Assembly: GCF_001661265.1 (NCBI RefSeq)
Contig: NW_017567017.1
Span: forward strand, 1 to 64,000
Source: Saitoella complicata NRRL Y-17804
Taxonomy: Eukaryota > Ascomycota > Saitoellomycetes > Saitoellales > Saitoellaceae
Length of the DNA stretch: 64,000 nucleotides
Direction: 5' to 3'
In this document: one piece after another, positions 49,534-59,186 of the stretch
How positions within the stretch are numbered: the stretch's first letter is position 1
Layout of the letters: each line of letters starts with the position of its first letter
The notes under the pieces: generated by a model
Database searches by the model: none
What the model was told of the DNA's origin: nothing
Seen by the model: only the letters and a program-made list of their open reading frames with translations
Program-made: the position numbers and the translations under genes

Positions 49534-50805
49534 ATGCGACAAATGCTTTCGCTACATATACTCGAGCTCATAACAACCACACGGCCAGTGACTCGCGTTA
49601 CGGCCTACAACAACGTGCACGCCTGCAGACCTCCACTGTCATGGTACCGCTTCAATTCTACCTCCACCTCCACCTCCGATCCAGCTGAGAAGGTTGCACC
49701 TGTTTTGCGGAAGGGTCCGTGGTCTGTTGAGGAGACCCGGAAATTTGAGGACTATATTGAGAGCAATGGACAGATGAACGCTTCCTGGGAAGATATCAAT
49801 TGGGAAGAGGTTGCGAACAGCGTTGGGACCCGCACAGTGCGACAATGCCAAGAGAAATGGCGCAAAACATCCCACAACCCCCTCTCCCCCACTACATATA
49901 CTCCCTGGACCATTGAGGAGAAAAAGATTCTCAAAAAAGCCTATGAAGTATATGGCAACAATTGGAGTTTGATTGAACGATTGCGTTTGCTTCCAGGGCG
50001 AAGCGCGTCTAACATGATGTACCGGTTTCATGATTGCGGCTTGGAGGGAACAGAGTACACAAACGGACGCTTCACGGAGGAGATGCTGAGAAAGATCCAG
50101 AAGTTGTTGGATGACTCTGATGGGAAATATCACCATAGTAACGGGGACATCAAATGGATAATACTTGTCAAAGACAACTTTCCAGGCTGGTCACGCCGCA
50201 CCATAATTAACGAATACCGGCGGCTCTGCGTCACTGAGGTAAGCTCCCGACAGGGTCCATGGTCCGAAGATGAAACAAAGAGGCTTTGGTGTGCTGTTGA
50301 AAAATACCTTGATAAACCTACAATGACAAAAGTTGAGCAATGGGCCGCAATCACTAAAGAGGTAGGCACGCGAACTCCTTCCAAGTGCCGGCAAAAATGG
50401 AAGAGCCTTGAATCGTTACAACACAAGGCAACCGCCGACGACGACAAACCATCACTACGTGCACGCTGGTCACATGACCAAACCCTCCACCTTCTCTCCC
50501 TCGCCCAAAAACACAGCCTAAATTGGCCACTCATTGCTGCGGACATGGCCTCAGCACCTGAGGAAAAGAATCGCAGATTCACTAACGTTAACAGCTGTTG
50601 TGGTAGATTTTGGCGTATGATAAACTTGAAACGAGGGCAACTGGAGCCGGAGCTGGACCATCATTTAAGGCATTGTTTGGAGAGCCTTGGGATGACACAT
50701 ATCTTGAGCCAGGCAAAGGGGTCGGGGCCGGGGAAGAGAGAGCATCAGAAACCCATGTACATGCTCGGGCGCAGGATTAGAGAAGCTGATGTGGAGGGGG
50801 AGTAG
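49534..50805 (+). CDS. Five-repeat Myb/SANT protein with mitochondrial-like N-terminus
   Basis: Putative DNA-binding protein of 423 residues in one exon. I count five Myb/SANT-like repeats: RKGPWSVEETRKFEDYIE, YTPWTIEEKKILKKAYEVYG, GRFTEEMLRKIQKLLDD, RQGPWSEDETKRLWCAVEKY and RARWSHDQTLHLLSLAQKHS, each followed by a W-containing third helix (GTRTVRQCQEKWRK and GTRTPSKCRQKWKS in repeats 1 and 4). The first 50 residues are basic, hydroxylated and almost without acidic residues (TTTRPVTRVTAYNNVHACRP, SWYRFNSTSTSTS), which resembles a mitochondrial presequence. If so, it could act on mitochondrial DNA; otherwise it may be a nuclear factor. I do not recognise an orthologue with known function. Confidence 0.8.
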   Translation: MRQMLSLHILELITTTRPVTRVTAYNNVHACRPPLSWYRFNSTSTSTSDPAEKVAPVLRKGPWSVEETRKFEDYIESNGQMNASWEDINWEEVANSVGTRTVRQCQEKWRKTSHNPLSPTTYTPWTIEEKKILKKAYEVYGNNWSLIERLRLLPGRSASNMMYRFHDCGLEGTEYTNGRFTEEMLRKIQKLLDDSDGKYHHSNGDIKWIILVKDNFPGWSRRTIINEYRRLCVTEVSSRQGPWSEDETKRLWCAVEKYLDKPTMTKVEQWAAITKEVGTRTPSKCRQKWKSLESLQHKATADDDKPSLRARWSHDQTLHLLSLAQKHSLNWPLIAADMASAPEEKNRRFTNVNSCCGRFWRMINLKRGQLEPELDHHLRHCLESLGMTHILSQAKGSGPGKREHQKPMYMLGRRIREADVEGE

Positions 50806-51160
50806 CAGGTTGGGGAGGCCATCAAGATGTCTTGAAGAGAATTAGGAGAACGATTGAAGACAATGATGCTCCGTGCAGCTGCTTCTTGACGAGAGAGGAA
50901 CCGAGCATGAGAGGGAGAAGGTGAACGAGGAGGGACAAAGTACAGAAGGTGCGGGAGATGGTGAGGTCACCAAACTTGCGGGGCTTGGGGCCTCGGAGGC
51001 AAACGAGAATCTGGCAAGGGTGGATGGTGTGACGTTCAACCTTCCCAGGCAGGTTCATGTGCCTAGGTACTTGTTGTATGTGCGATCTAACCGCTGACAC
51101 CTGTGTACTCACTTGACCATGAAAATGAAATTACTCATATATTCCACTTCCTTCCGTTCC
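50806..51160. other. Convergent intergenic region
   Basis: About 355 bp between the Myb gene stop and the MMS2 stop. A 96-codon minus frame here has no domain and was not called. Confidence 0.5.
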
Positions 51161-51640
51161 TTAAAACTCTGACCCCTCCGCGGGCTGCGCCAATTTCCTA
51201 TTTGCACCACTCCCCATTTCCCTCCTCAACTCCGACAACACCGTCTCCAAAGTATACTCACTCCTCCAACTTGCCAAAACACCTAGTCGACTCGGATCGA
51301 CGTGCCCTGAGGTCGCGTTTACGCAGGGGAGGTTGATGCGGGAGATGAATGAAATAGTTGGGGGGGTGTCGGGGTAGGAGGGAGAACAGTGGAGGCGGAG
51401 GGAATAGATGCGGTTTTCGTGGGTTGACTGTACAAAGCAAACGAACAGTCAGCACAATATGGATGAGAAGTGGCAATTCAGGGAACATACGTGAGGAGGG
51501 CCGAGGATCGTCCCGTTCCAGTTTGACATGGTCATGTCTTCTCCATCAGCCAGACCGTAGGAGCAGGAGCCGTCTCCAATTCCCTTTTCTCCCTTCTCTA
51601 GCTCTTCCAAAAGACGGAAGTTACGTGGGACTTTTGCCAT
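51161..51640 (-). CDS. MMS2: Ubiquitin-conjugating enzyme variant Mms2/Uev1
   Basis: Catalytically inactive E2 variant that pairs with Ubc13 to build Lys63-linked ubiquitin chains, for example on PCNA in error-free post-replication repair. Two exons (51491-51640 and 51161-51427) with a 63-bp intron (GTATGT, branch GCTGAC, ACAG) give 138 residues, the exact family size. The start [20 protein letters not shown] and [20 protein letters not shown] are near-invariant. Splicing joins ILGPPH to [14 protein letters not shown]. Where active E2s have the catalytic Cys, the sequence reads [20 protein letters not shown] without the HPN...C motif, as expected for a UEV. The C-terminus is [15 protein letters not shown] plus a short tail. 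Confidence 0.95.
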
Positions 51641-51975
51641 TGTAATTGATTGCTCGTAATTAGGATTGTATGGAGGTGAGTTGACAACTGCCGTTCATGC
51701 AGGACAGGATGTACGGCTGCGTCACCGACGACTGCGCAGGAAGGGTTTGAAACGGAGAAGCTCAATTGGGATCTGGTCAATCTGAGTTGTTCTGTTTGCC
51801 GTTTTCAGTTGTATCCTATAGTTAAGCGGCGAAGGCCAATCGGCTCCAGCGCAGAGCGTGCTCAGCACGGTCCGTTCACACATCTTTACAACACCGCGAG
51901 CAGGAGCACCAATCCTGTAGGGAGTTCGCTTGCATCAGAAACTCTTCTTTCGGTCTTCACCTTTGAGGGTTTGCC
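51641..51975. promoter_or_regulatory. Divergent promoter region of MMS2 and MON2
   Basis: 335 bp separate the two divergent start codons. No clear TATA box or named binding site was seen. Co-regulation is possible but not shown. Confidence 0.4.
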
Positions 51976-54900
51976 ATGCTCTCTCTCCTCCAACGCGAAC
52001 TCTCATTCTTCTCGAACGAAGCCAAAAAGAAGCAATCCAACGTTAAAGACGCCGCAGACACCTCCGCAAAACTCCTCACCGAAGCCGCCCGTCATGCCCG
52101 TACATCCGGCGAATCAGACCTAGCTAACGAACTACGTGCCCGGCCGGCCTTCTTTACGACTTTCTGGAGGGCATGCGAGACGAAGGATGCAAAGTTCGTT
52201 AATTCGAGTTTACTGGCGTTACAGCGGCTGATACCGACTGCCGCTATCCCGGACACGTCGCTGCATTCGTTGATTCGGGCGTTCGTCGTCGCCTCTCGTA
52301 TTCCGAGCACGGATATCAACCTCAAGCTTTTACAGTGTTTACCACCATTGTTCACCTCGCCCTACTATGCTCATGCCTTAACAGGCGAACTCTTATCCGA
52401 TGCACTCCGAATCTGTTTTGAATTTGCGACCACGAGAGGGGGCGGGCTGGTCAGTGATATCGCCGGCGCGACATTACGGCAATGCTTACGATCGCGCTTC
52501 GAGCTCTGCGAGGTCGAAGGTGACGAAGGACAGAAAGCCGCTCGATCGCTGCTTGACGCCCAGAAGATATTCGAGGATTTGTGCATCTTGGTAGGCGGTG
52601 CAAGAGATGGGACCAGCACCCCTTCCTTCCTCAAATTGAATAATCTGCATACCGACCTGGCTCTGGAATTGATCGAAGGGATTTTGTCGGGGCATAGTAG
52701 TTTGTTGGCAACCCACGAGGAGTTTGTGAGAGTATTACAAGCACGACTGGCACCTCCCATCATCCAATCTTTTTCCGAAAAGCGAGACTTCACCACAACC
52801 ATCCGGACAGCCCGCGTTGTATCCCTACTACTTCGAAGATTCCTGCCACACCTCGTCACGGAGTGTGAGATCATTTTGTCTTTACTCCTCCATATGCTCG
52901 AACCGGACTCCACATCCGCTGCGTGGCGACGGATGTTGGCGATGGAGATACTGAGAGAGACGGTTTGCGGAGAACATGATCTACTACGACTCATTTACAC
53001 ATCGTACGATGCTGCTGATACGCATAAACCGATGCTTAGGGAGTTGGTAACGGCGCTAAACCGTCTCGCGTCCGAGAAGATTGCGTCCTCAACGCCTGCT
53101 GTGATGCCGTCGTTGAATCGCGCGGAGTCAGCATATGAAGTAGCTGGAGGCGTCGCAAACATATTGTCGACAGCGCTCACTGGTACATCACAGGATAATC
53201 TCATAGTGTCTAATTCTTGTGAGCCGAAGACTCCGTATATTGAGATGCTGGATAAATCTGGTCCGCCGCCGGGAATCGCGTCCGGGTATTTGGGGTTGCT
53301 TGTTGTGGAGTGTGTTAGAGGGATCGTGGAGGGGTTAGTTTGGTTTTGTGGGCCGTTGGTGGAGGGAGATCAAGCCCTTGCTGAGGCCGTACGGGCGGAA
53401 GATGTTTCTCCATCTGACGCCAGGTCCAGTATCACGAGCGGACCCGGGAAATGCTCTATGGAGAGTGAGGAGGGTATGGTGAGGGAATTCAAAGGCGAGA
53501 AGCCGGTGGATTACGATGATGTTATGGAGTGTAAGCTGATTCTGAATGATAACTGGCCGGGGTTGTTGGCGACGTTCTCGACCTTTCTATCCTCGACACT
53601 CCTCGACTCGACACTCTTCGAAGGCATCGTGGGGTCCTTTGGGGAGTTGACCGTGCTGCTCTGCCGTCTGGGTTTGGCGACACCGGCTGAGGCGTTCATG
53701 ACGATGTTTTTGCGGTATGCGACCCCGTTGGGTGCAGATGCAGGTGCTGGTGGGTCAACTCAACCAGGTTACAGTTTGAGCACGGCTTCGTTCTCTATGG
53801 CGTTGGCCTCGCCTACGATATCGAAGGTTATTGATGGCGCACGGAGTTTGTGGGGCGCCGAAGCAGTGGCTATTTCGCCCGGCTCCATTACACCAGTGGG
53901 GACACTTCAAGACGGCGGCGGGCAACAGCCGTTCTCGAGTCGGAACCTGATTTGCGTTAAGTGTTTGCTCGACGTTGGTCTCAAACTTGGAGACGACCTC
54001 GGGAAGGCGTGGTCGATCGTCTTAGAGGGCTTACAGCAAGCTGATCTGGGGTTGTCGACGTCTACATCACTTTCGTCAAAACGAACGAGTCAAAGGCCGG
54101 ACGACTTGGGAGTTGATCCGAGGAATGTAGTTGAGTTGCAGGAACGTATGAAGGAGATGGTTGAGAAGACGACGTCATTTGCGCATCCCGAGTTCCGGGG
54201 GTTCCTTGAGTGTCTTTGTCAGTTGAACGCGACCCTGATTGGATTGATAACGAGTACGGAGTCGGATCCTGGATATGTTGCGTCCTCTGCAAATGCTTCC
54301 TCGCCCCCGCCTTCTCCTGCGGCAATAATTCGGCACAGTCACCGTCGAACCGCGAGTTCGGCGAGTCTGTCAAGGATTATCACGTTGACGTCGAATCCCC
54401 TGAAGCAAACCTTTGCATTGGACAAGTTGCTTGAAGTTGCTGAGCACAATATTCCAAGATTCGCGCGGTTGAAGCCGGAGGCGTCGGGGTGGAAGCTCAT
54501 CGTCGAGCATTTACACAAGACTGTACGAGCGAGGGAGGTATCCAATGATGTTCGGGTCCGGGCAGCTAAGATTATATGCAGGCTTGCCAAGCTATTGTCA
54601 TTGCAAGAGGAGGTATACGAGATAGCCGGGGCTCAGCAGCGCTTTCTACGGTCACTGGAACCTCTAGTGCTTGTCACGCAATCTCAGTCAACAATATCTA
54701 TCCCAGACTCTTCGACGAAAGCTGCTGAACTCGAAATCCGGAGATTGGCGCTAGAGACTTTGAAAGACGTGCTTGACGAGTCTGGCCAAGCGCTGACGGA
54801 GGGATGGGATATTGTCATCGAGATTCTCCGATCTACGACGACGAGGTCTGCGAGTTCTGGGTCTGGGACGGCCACGCCAACGCCGGAACTGTTATCGCTC

Positions 54901-56931
54901 AATCCTGTCTCAGATAAATTGGTACGGTTGGCTTGTGAGTCCGTCCAACTCATTTTTTCCGAGTATCTCGCCGCTGTTCCTGTTGCAGCGCTGACCACGC
55001 TCATCGAGGCACTTGGCTCGTTCGCTGGGCAAGATGAAGATTTCAATGCTGCCTTGACCTCTGTTGGTTTGTTCTGGATCTTGTCTGATTACATTCAAGC
55101 GCAATGTCCGTCTTCGGTCGATTTTGAGCGTGTTTTTGACGGCTACGAAGATGTTATACGCTCAAATCAAGAACGACCCGAGGATGTGTATGCATTGTGG
55201 ATGCGACTGCTCCTTCAGCTCTGCGATCTGGCGAAAGACGAGAGACCCGAGGTGAGACATGCCGCGATTCAGATCATCTTCCGGGTCTTCTCAAACTTCA
55301 ATGGAGGTGTTCGTGCTTGGCAGTCTTGTTGGATCATCTTAGCTCAATTGATGAGTTACAACCCCGATTCGAATCCCGATCAGTATGAGTACGAGCAAGA
55401 GGACTTGCGCCATGGGGAAACTACCAATCTTCTTCTCGAGGGCATATCTAACGTGTTCACTCAGCACATCGAGGTGTTTGAAAGTGTACCTTCGTTCTTA
55501 TCTTTCTGGGAACGCAGCCTTGGCTTTCTCGGCCAAATCAGCGAGCAGAACGAGGCGAAAACAACGCCAGCTGCGTTTATCGCTATGAACACTGTTTTCG
55601 TTGCTGCAGGAAGGGTCTCCGATCGCTTGAAACTCTGGGAATCGTCCTGGCAGACATGGACACACGCCGGCACTTGTCTTCTCGGAAGCGGTCGGAGTGC
55701 GGAGGCGGTGTCACAGGAGTCTTTCCATGCCTGTCTTAAAACATTCGGAGCGCTCCGTCAACTCTCACCTGGTGCGCTTGGTGAGGCTGATCTGCAGCAA
55801 TTTCTCGAGATACTTTACGACGTCCTCTCGTACCAGGAAGGTGGCACGTATCCCTATGACATGGACATCCTGTCGCCTGTACAGACCGCGGTCCTGTCAT
55901 GCATGACTTCTTTTACCGAGGAGTCCGCTAATTCACCAGTTGACATCATGGACTTCCTAATAAGGGCACTAAGATTAGCGATTCGAAATGGCGGTCTTAG
56001 AGTCAAGGGTAAGCCGACTTATGTGGCTTTTACAAATGCTGCGATCGAGTTCGCGGCAACATTCTACGCCGCTCACTATGAGAACACATCCATCTACCGC
56101 TCTGGCTCATACAACTGTCTGGTTAGCGTCCTACAGGAATACGTCACCCTCAAATATCACGGACCAGATCAAGGCAAATCGCGCAAGAACCCCAATTTAT
56201 GGCGTTCGGCGACGCAGCCTTTGGTCGAACTAGCTTCGAGGGGTCTCCCTGTTCTGCTCAGAGAAGCCCCGGAGAGACGTGCCCAGGTGATGAGAACGAT
56301 GTTGAAGGGGATGAGTAGTATGACGTTTGTCTCGCCGGAGGATTATCTCCTTCAGGCCGACAGTACGGATGAGAATTTCGATATGGACGCATTATCGCAG
56401 TTGCAGGAACCCATTGTTACCGCTCTTGGTCACGAGTCCTCTACTGCTTCTGATGACGATCTCGTTGATGCGTACATCACATTATTCGCCCGAGCTTCCG
56501 TGATCAACCCCCTCCGACCCATCCGCACCTCCTCGGCACTCACCCCCGAAGAAAAGCAATGGGGCAAAAATCCTAACCCGCGACGCGCCATGGGATTGTT
56601 CTGCCTGAACGAGCTATTCCGCATCAGCGTTGTCGCCAGAGAGAGAAATTACCCACGAATCACGGAAAGAGCGGTTGAAGCATCTCTCCGCAGAGCCATG
56701 ATGACACTCGAGAATTTTGTCGTGGATCGGCCTGTCGCGGGTAAGAAACCGATGCGGAAGATGGAAAAGAAGGAGGTTAGGGAGATTGTTGATGGGGTGC
56801 TTGGGTTGGGTGGAAGAAAGGACAAGCCGTTTATGAAGTTATACCCGTTATTTGTGACGGCGTTGCCGCTGTGTGGGGGTGAGAAGGACATGATGGATAC
56901 GGTGGGTAGGATATTTGCGGCGGCACCTTGA
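51976..56931 (+). CDS. MON2: Mon2, large Arf-GEF-like protein of endosome-Golgi traffic
   Basis: Peripheral Golgi/endosome protein related to the big Arf guanine-nucleotide exchange factors but without the Sec7 catalytic domain; it works with Dop1 and the flippase Neo1. One uninterrupted exon of 1651 residues (yeast Mon2 has 1636). The N-terminal DCB-like region starts MLSLLQRELSFFSNEAKKKQ and LLTEAARHARTSGESDLANE. The HUS-like region lies around 180-420 (FLPHLVTECEIILSLLLHML), followed by long HEAT-type helical repeats, for example RLVRAL-like VRHAAIQIIFRVFSNFNGGV and YALWMRLLLQLCDLAKDERP. A C-terminal DUF1981-like stretch is plausible around LGFLGQISEQ. No Sec7 motif was seen. Lack of introns in a 5-kb gene is unusual beside the many small split genes nearby. 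Confidence 0.9.
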   Translation: MLSLLQRELSFFSNEAKKKQSNVKDAADTSAKLLTEAARHARTSGESDLANELRARPAFFTTFWRACETKDAKFVNSSLLALQRLIPTAAIPDTSLHSLIRAFVVASRIPSTDINLKLLQCLPPLFTSPYYAHALTGELLSDALRICFEFATTRGGGLVSDIAGATLRQCLRSRFELCEVEGDEGQKAARSLLDAQKIFEDLCILVGGARDGTSTPSFLKLNNLHTDLALELIEGILSGHSSLLATHEEFVRVLQARLAPPIIQSFSEKRDFTTTIRTARVVSLLLRRFLPHLVTECEIILSLLLHMLEPDSTSAAWRRMLAMEILRETVCGEHDLLRLIYTSYDAADTHKPMLRELVTALNRLASEKIASSTPAVMPSLNRAESAYEVAGGVANILSTALTGTSQDNLIVSNSCEPKTPYIEMLDKSGPPPGIASGYLGLLVVECVRGIVEGLVWFCGPLVEGDQALAEAVRAEDVSPSDARSSITSGPGKCSMESEEGMVREFKGEKPVDYDDVMECKLILNDNWPGLLATFSTFLSSTLLDSTLFEGIVGSFGELTVLLCRLGLATPAEAFMTMFLRYATPLGADAGAGGSTQPGYSLSTASFSMALASPTISKVIDGARSLWGAEAVAISPGSITPVGTLQDGGGQQPFSSRNLICVKCLLDVGLKLGDDLGKAWSIVLEGLQQADLGLSTSTSLSSKRTSQRPDDLGVDPRNVVELQERMKEMVEKTTSFAHPEFRGFLECLCQLNATLIGLITSTESDPGYVASSANASSPPPSPAAIIRHSHRRTASSASLSRIITLTSNPLKQTFALDKLLEVAEHNIPRFARLKPEASGWKLIVEHLHKTVRAREVSNDVRVRAAKIICRLAKLLSLQEEVYEIAGAQQRFLRSLEPLVLVTQSQSTISIPDSSTKAAELEIRRLALETLKDVLDESGQALTEGWDIVIEILRSTTTRSASSGSGTATPTPELLSLNPVSDKLVRLACESVQLIFSEYLAAVPVAALTTLIEALGSFAGQDEDFNAALTSVGLFWILSDYIQAQCPSSVDFERVFDGYEDVIRSNQERPEDVYALWMRLLLQLCDLAKDERPEVRHAAIQIIFRVFSNFNGGVRAWQSCWIILAQLMSYNPDSNPDQYEYEQEDLRHGETTNLLLEGISNVFTQHIEVFESVPSFLSFWERSLGFLGQISEQNEAKTTPAAFIAMNTVFVAAGRVSDRLKLWESSWQTWTHAGTCLLGSGRSAEAVSQESFHACLKTFGALRQLSPGALGEADLQQFLEILYDVLSYQEGGTYPYDMDILSPVQTAVLSCMTSFTEESANSPVDIMDFLIRALRLAIRNGGLRVKGKPTYVAFTNAAIEFAATFYAAHYENTSIYRSGSYNCLVSVLQEYVTLKYHGPDQGKSRKNPNLWRSATQPLVELASRGLPVLLREAPERRAQVMRTMLKGMSSMTFVSPEDYLLQADSTDENFDMDALSQLQEPIVTALGHESSTASDDDLVDAYITLFARASVINPLRPIRTSSALTPEEKQWGKNPNPRRAMGLFCLNELFRISVVARERNYPRITERAVEASLRRAMMTLENFVVDRPVAGKKPMRKMEKKEVREIVDGVLGLGGRKDKPFMKLYPLFVTALPLCGGEKDMMDTVGRIFAAAP

Positions 56932-56994
56932 ATGATATTTGATGACTTTCTCACGCTCATGGCTGGCAGTAAGCCATACTATATAAAACGAGTT

Positions 56995-57933
56995 TCACTC
57001 CTCAAACGGCACCTCCCTCCTCCAAAACTCCGCAATCTCCTCCCTCTTCGCAACCCAAACCCCCTCTTTCCCGCTCACATACTCCATAAACCTCTTCAAC
57101 CCCCCCACCCTTCCCGCCCGTCCCACAATCCTACAATGCAACCCAACCGACATCATCTTCGGACGCCCCGCGACGCCTTCGGCATACAGCGCATCGAACG
57201 CGTCACGGAGGTATTCGAAGAATTGGGACGATGTCACGAAGCCTGGCGCACAGTGGAATTTCATGTCATTGTTGTCGAGGGTGTAGGGAATGATCAGGTC
57301 GTTGTGGGGTGTGTAGTAGGGTAAATCGTCGTTGTATTCGTCGCTGCTGTATAGGAGCTCGTCGTGGCCTTGTTCCGCGTAGACTTCTTTCACGATCGCC
57401 AAGGAGCGGGAGGAAAAGCGGCCGGTGTACCATCCCCTCGGAATGGGCGCACCGGCGGCTGAGATGGCGTGGAGGTGTTTCCGGACGTGGTCGCGTTCCT
57501 GGTCTTCCGTGAGTGCGGAATAATCGATCCACCGATAATGGTGAGAAGCGATTTCATGTCCACCCTCCATCATCGCCCTGACAACACCCGGATTCAACTC
57601 CACCGCCCTCCCAACAGCCCAACACGTAAACACCCACCCAAACTCCTCAAAAAGCCTCAAGATTCTCCAAACACCACACCGCGCTCCGTATTCATACCCG
57701 CTCTCCACGTCACGTCGACGGCGTGGGACGGAGATGTTGGAGGGGGATACACCGATTTCGGTGAGGTATGTTTCGGAGCCGGGGTCGCCGTTCGCGAGGG
57801 AGTTTTCGCCGCCTTCTTCGTAGTTGAGGACGAAGGAGAGGCAGAGTTTGGCGTTGTTTGGCCAGGTGAAGCTGGGAGGGGAGGGGCCGTAGCCGATGAG
57901 GTCGCGGGGTGGGCCAGATAGTTGGCTGGACAT
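56995..57933 (-). CDS. PuuE-type polysaccharide deacetylase/allantoinase-like protein
   Basis: NodB-fold protein of 312 residues in one exon, resembling the PuuE group (cofactor-independent allantoinase of purine breakdown, EC 3.5.2.5) rather than secreted chitin deacetylases. Landmarks are DLIGYGPSPPSFTWPNNAKL at the N-terminus, LSFVLNYEEGGENS (in place of the usual TFDDG), YGARCGVWRILRLFEEFGW, GGHEIASHHYRWIDYSAL with the metal-type His residues, and PKMMSVGLHCRIVGRAGRVG with the late His. No signal peptide is present, which fits a cytosolic ureide enzyme. A related formamidase or other deacetylase activity cannot be excluded. Confidence 0.85.
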   Translation of the reverse strand: MSSQLSGPPRDLIGYGPSPPSFTWPNNAKLCLSFVLNYEEGGENSLANGDPGSETYLTEIGVSPSNISVPRRRRDVESGYEYGARCGVWRILRLFEEFGWVFTCWAVGRAVELNPGVVRAMMEGGHEIASHHYRWIDYSALTEDQERDHVRKHLHAISAAGAPIPRGWYTGRFSSRSLAIVKEVYAEQGHDELLYSSDEYNDDLPYYTPHNDLIIPYTLDNNDMKFHCAPGFVTSSQFFEYLRDAFDALYAEGVAGRPKMMSVGLHCRIVGRAGRVGGLKRFMEYVSGKEGVWVAKREEIAEFWRREVPFEE

Positions 57934-58106
57934 GGTTAGTTACTGTTGCGACGGAGATCAAATGATCAATCGATGGTGTAGTGGTTGGGCCTAGCCGAAG
58001 GAGCCGAGGGCGGGGGGCTTATCGGCGGTGGCTCGGGCAGGCACAATCAGATCGAATGCACGCGCCACAACCTTAACACTCCGTTTGCTGCTGAACACGT
58101 GATAAC

Positions 58107-59186
58107 TTAAATAGCCTTCTCCCCCTCCAACCGGTCACCAACAACAACCGTCTCACTCTCAACCCCACCACCAACACCCACCCCCAGCCCCTCCCCCCCA
58201 ACAACCCCCTTCCCCCTCGGCATCCACCTCCCCGGAAACCCCCACCCAACATAAACAACCCCAGCAAGCAAAATCATCAACGTATCAAACCCATAAAAAT
58301 AAGCTTCGTGCGTAGGAAGGTATCCGGTCCACCCCTGCGAGAACTCGATGACGCGGTAGATTTGCCGGATGAGAACGAAAAAGCAGGATGTGTAGAGGAC
58401 GTAGAGGAATGGACGCCATTTGGTGGGCGTCGGAGAGGAGGAGCGCCGGGTGTGGATGTCGAAATAAGTTATCTGGAGGCAGAAAATTGCGAAAGAGGCG
58501 AGGTTGACGGCCAAACCCGCCATGAGGACATTATTCCCCTTATTGTACGCCGCGTTGATTTGAGCGAGCGTATTCTTCCCCTGATCAACACTCAACAAAA
58601 TCACAGCCCCAGCGATCTGGATACATAGACTAACCACATCCGACGCGACAAAGATATACGAGATCAACGTGGGCGGCAATAGAGAGTGTTGTCGCCCGAC
58701 ATAATTCATCAAGCGTCCGAGGAAGACGTATTCAGCCGCTGCGTAAAAGATGGGCGCGATGATGACGCACGCATCCATACACTTAAACAGGGTCGCACTC
58801 CCCGCCGGATCCCTCGCCAACGGAATCCGTGCCCCGTACCCGATAGACTCCATGATTCCCCCCGCCACCAACGGCGCAAAGTACCACGCGCGCCAGCGTA
58901 CCATCTGCCAACACCCCGCCACCACAACCAATCCATAAAGCACGAGTGCAGCGATGGCCAATCCATAGTTCGGCATGTAGTGGAAGAAGTTTTGGGGATC
59001 GTTGTAACCTTCTTGGACGGGGATCGCAAGACCGGTTGAGACGGGGTGGATTGTGTAGCCGGCGGGGGTTGAGGTCCAGGTTGGGGAGCCGGAGATTAGG
59101 GTGTAGCCGGGTGGGAGTGTGTAGGTTGTTAGTTGGCGGTGGATGGTGGTTGTGATCTCCAGGACCGTACTTGTTGGGAGCGACAT
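58107..59186 (-). CDS. RTA1-like membrane protein, lipid-translocating exporter family
   Basis: Fungal seven-helix protein of the RTA1/RSB1 family, linked in yeast to sphingoid-base export and resistance to 7-aminocholesterol. 359 residues in one exon. An N-terminal extracellular part (about 1-75) is rich in Thr/Ser/Pro. The first helix is LAIAALVLYGLVVVAGCWQM, followed by WYFAPLVAGGIMESIGYGAR, the AEYVFLGRLMNYVG loop, LISYIFVASDVVSLCIQIAG (the conserved FVASDVVS motif), GLAVNLASFAIFCLQITYF, FLYVLYTSCFFVLIRQIYRV, EFSQGWTGYLPTHEAYFY and a last helix. The tail is cytoplasmic and Gly/Val-rich. It is divergent to the sugar transporter over about 950 bp. Confidence 0.9.
   Translation of the reverse strand: MSLPTSTVLEITTTIHRQLTTYTLPPGYTLISGSPTWTSTPAGYTIHPVSTGLAIPVQEGYNDPQNFFHYMPNYGLAIAALVLYGLVVVAGCWQMVRWRAWYFAPLVAGGIMESIGYGARIPLARDPAGSATLFKCMDACVIIAPIFYAAAEYVFLGRLMNYVGRQHSLLPPTLISYIFVASDVVSLCIQIAGAVILLSVDQGKNTLAQINAAYNKGNNVLMAGLAVNLASFAIFCLQITYFDIHTRRSSSPTPTKWRPFLYVLYTSCFFVLIRQIYRVIEFSQGWTGYLPTHEAYFYGFDTLMILLAGVVYVGWGFPGRWMPRGKGVVGGEGLGVGVGGGVESETVVVGDRLEGEKAI

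Noticed and set aside
50822-51112. 96-codon minus-strand frame downstream of MMS2
   Set aside because: It lies in the convergent 3' region of two supported genes, with no recognisable features.
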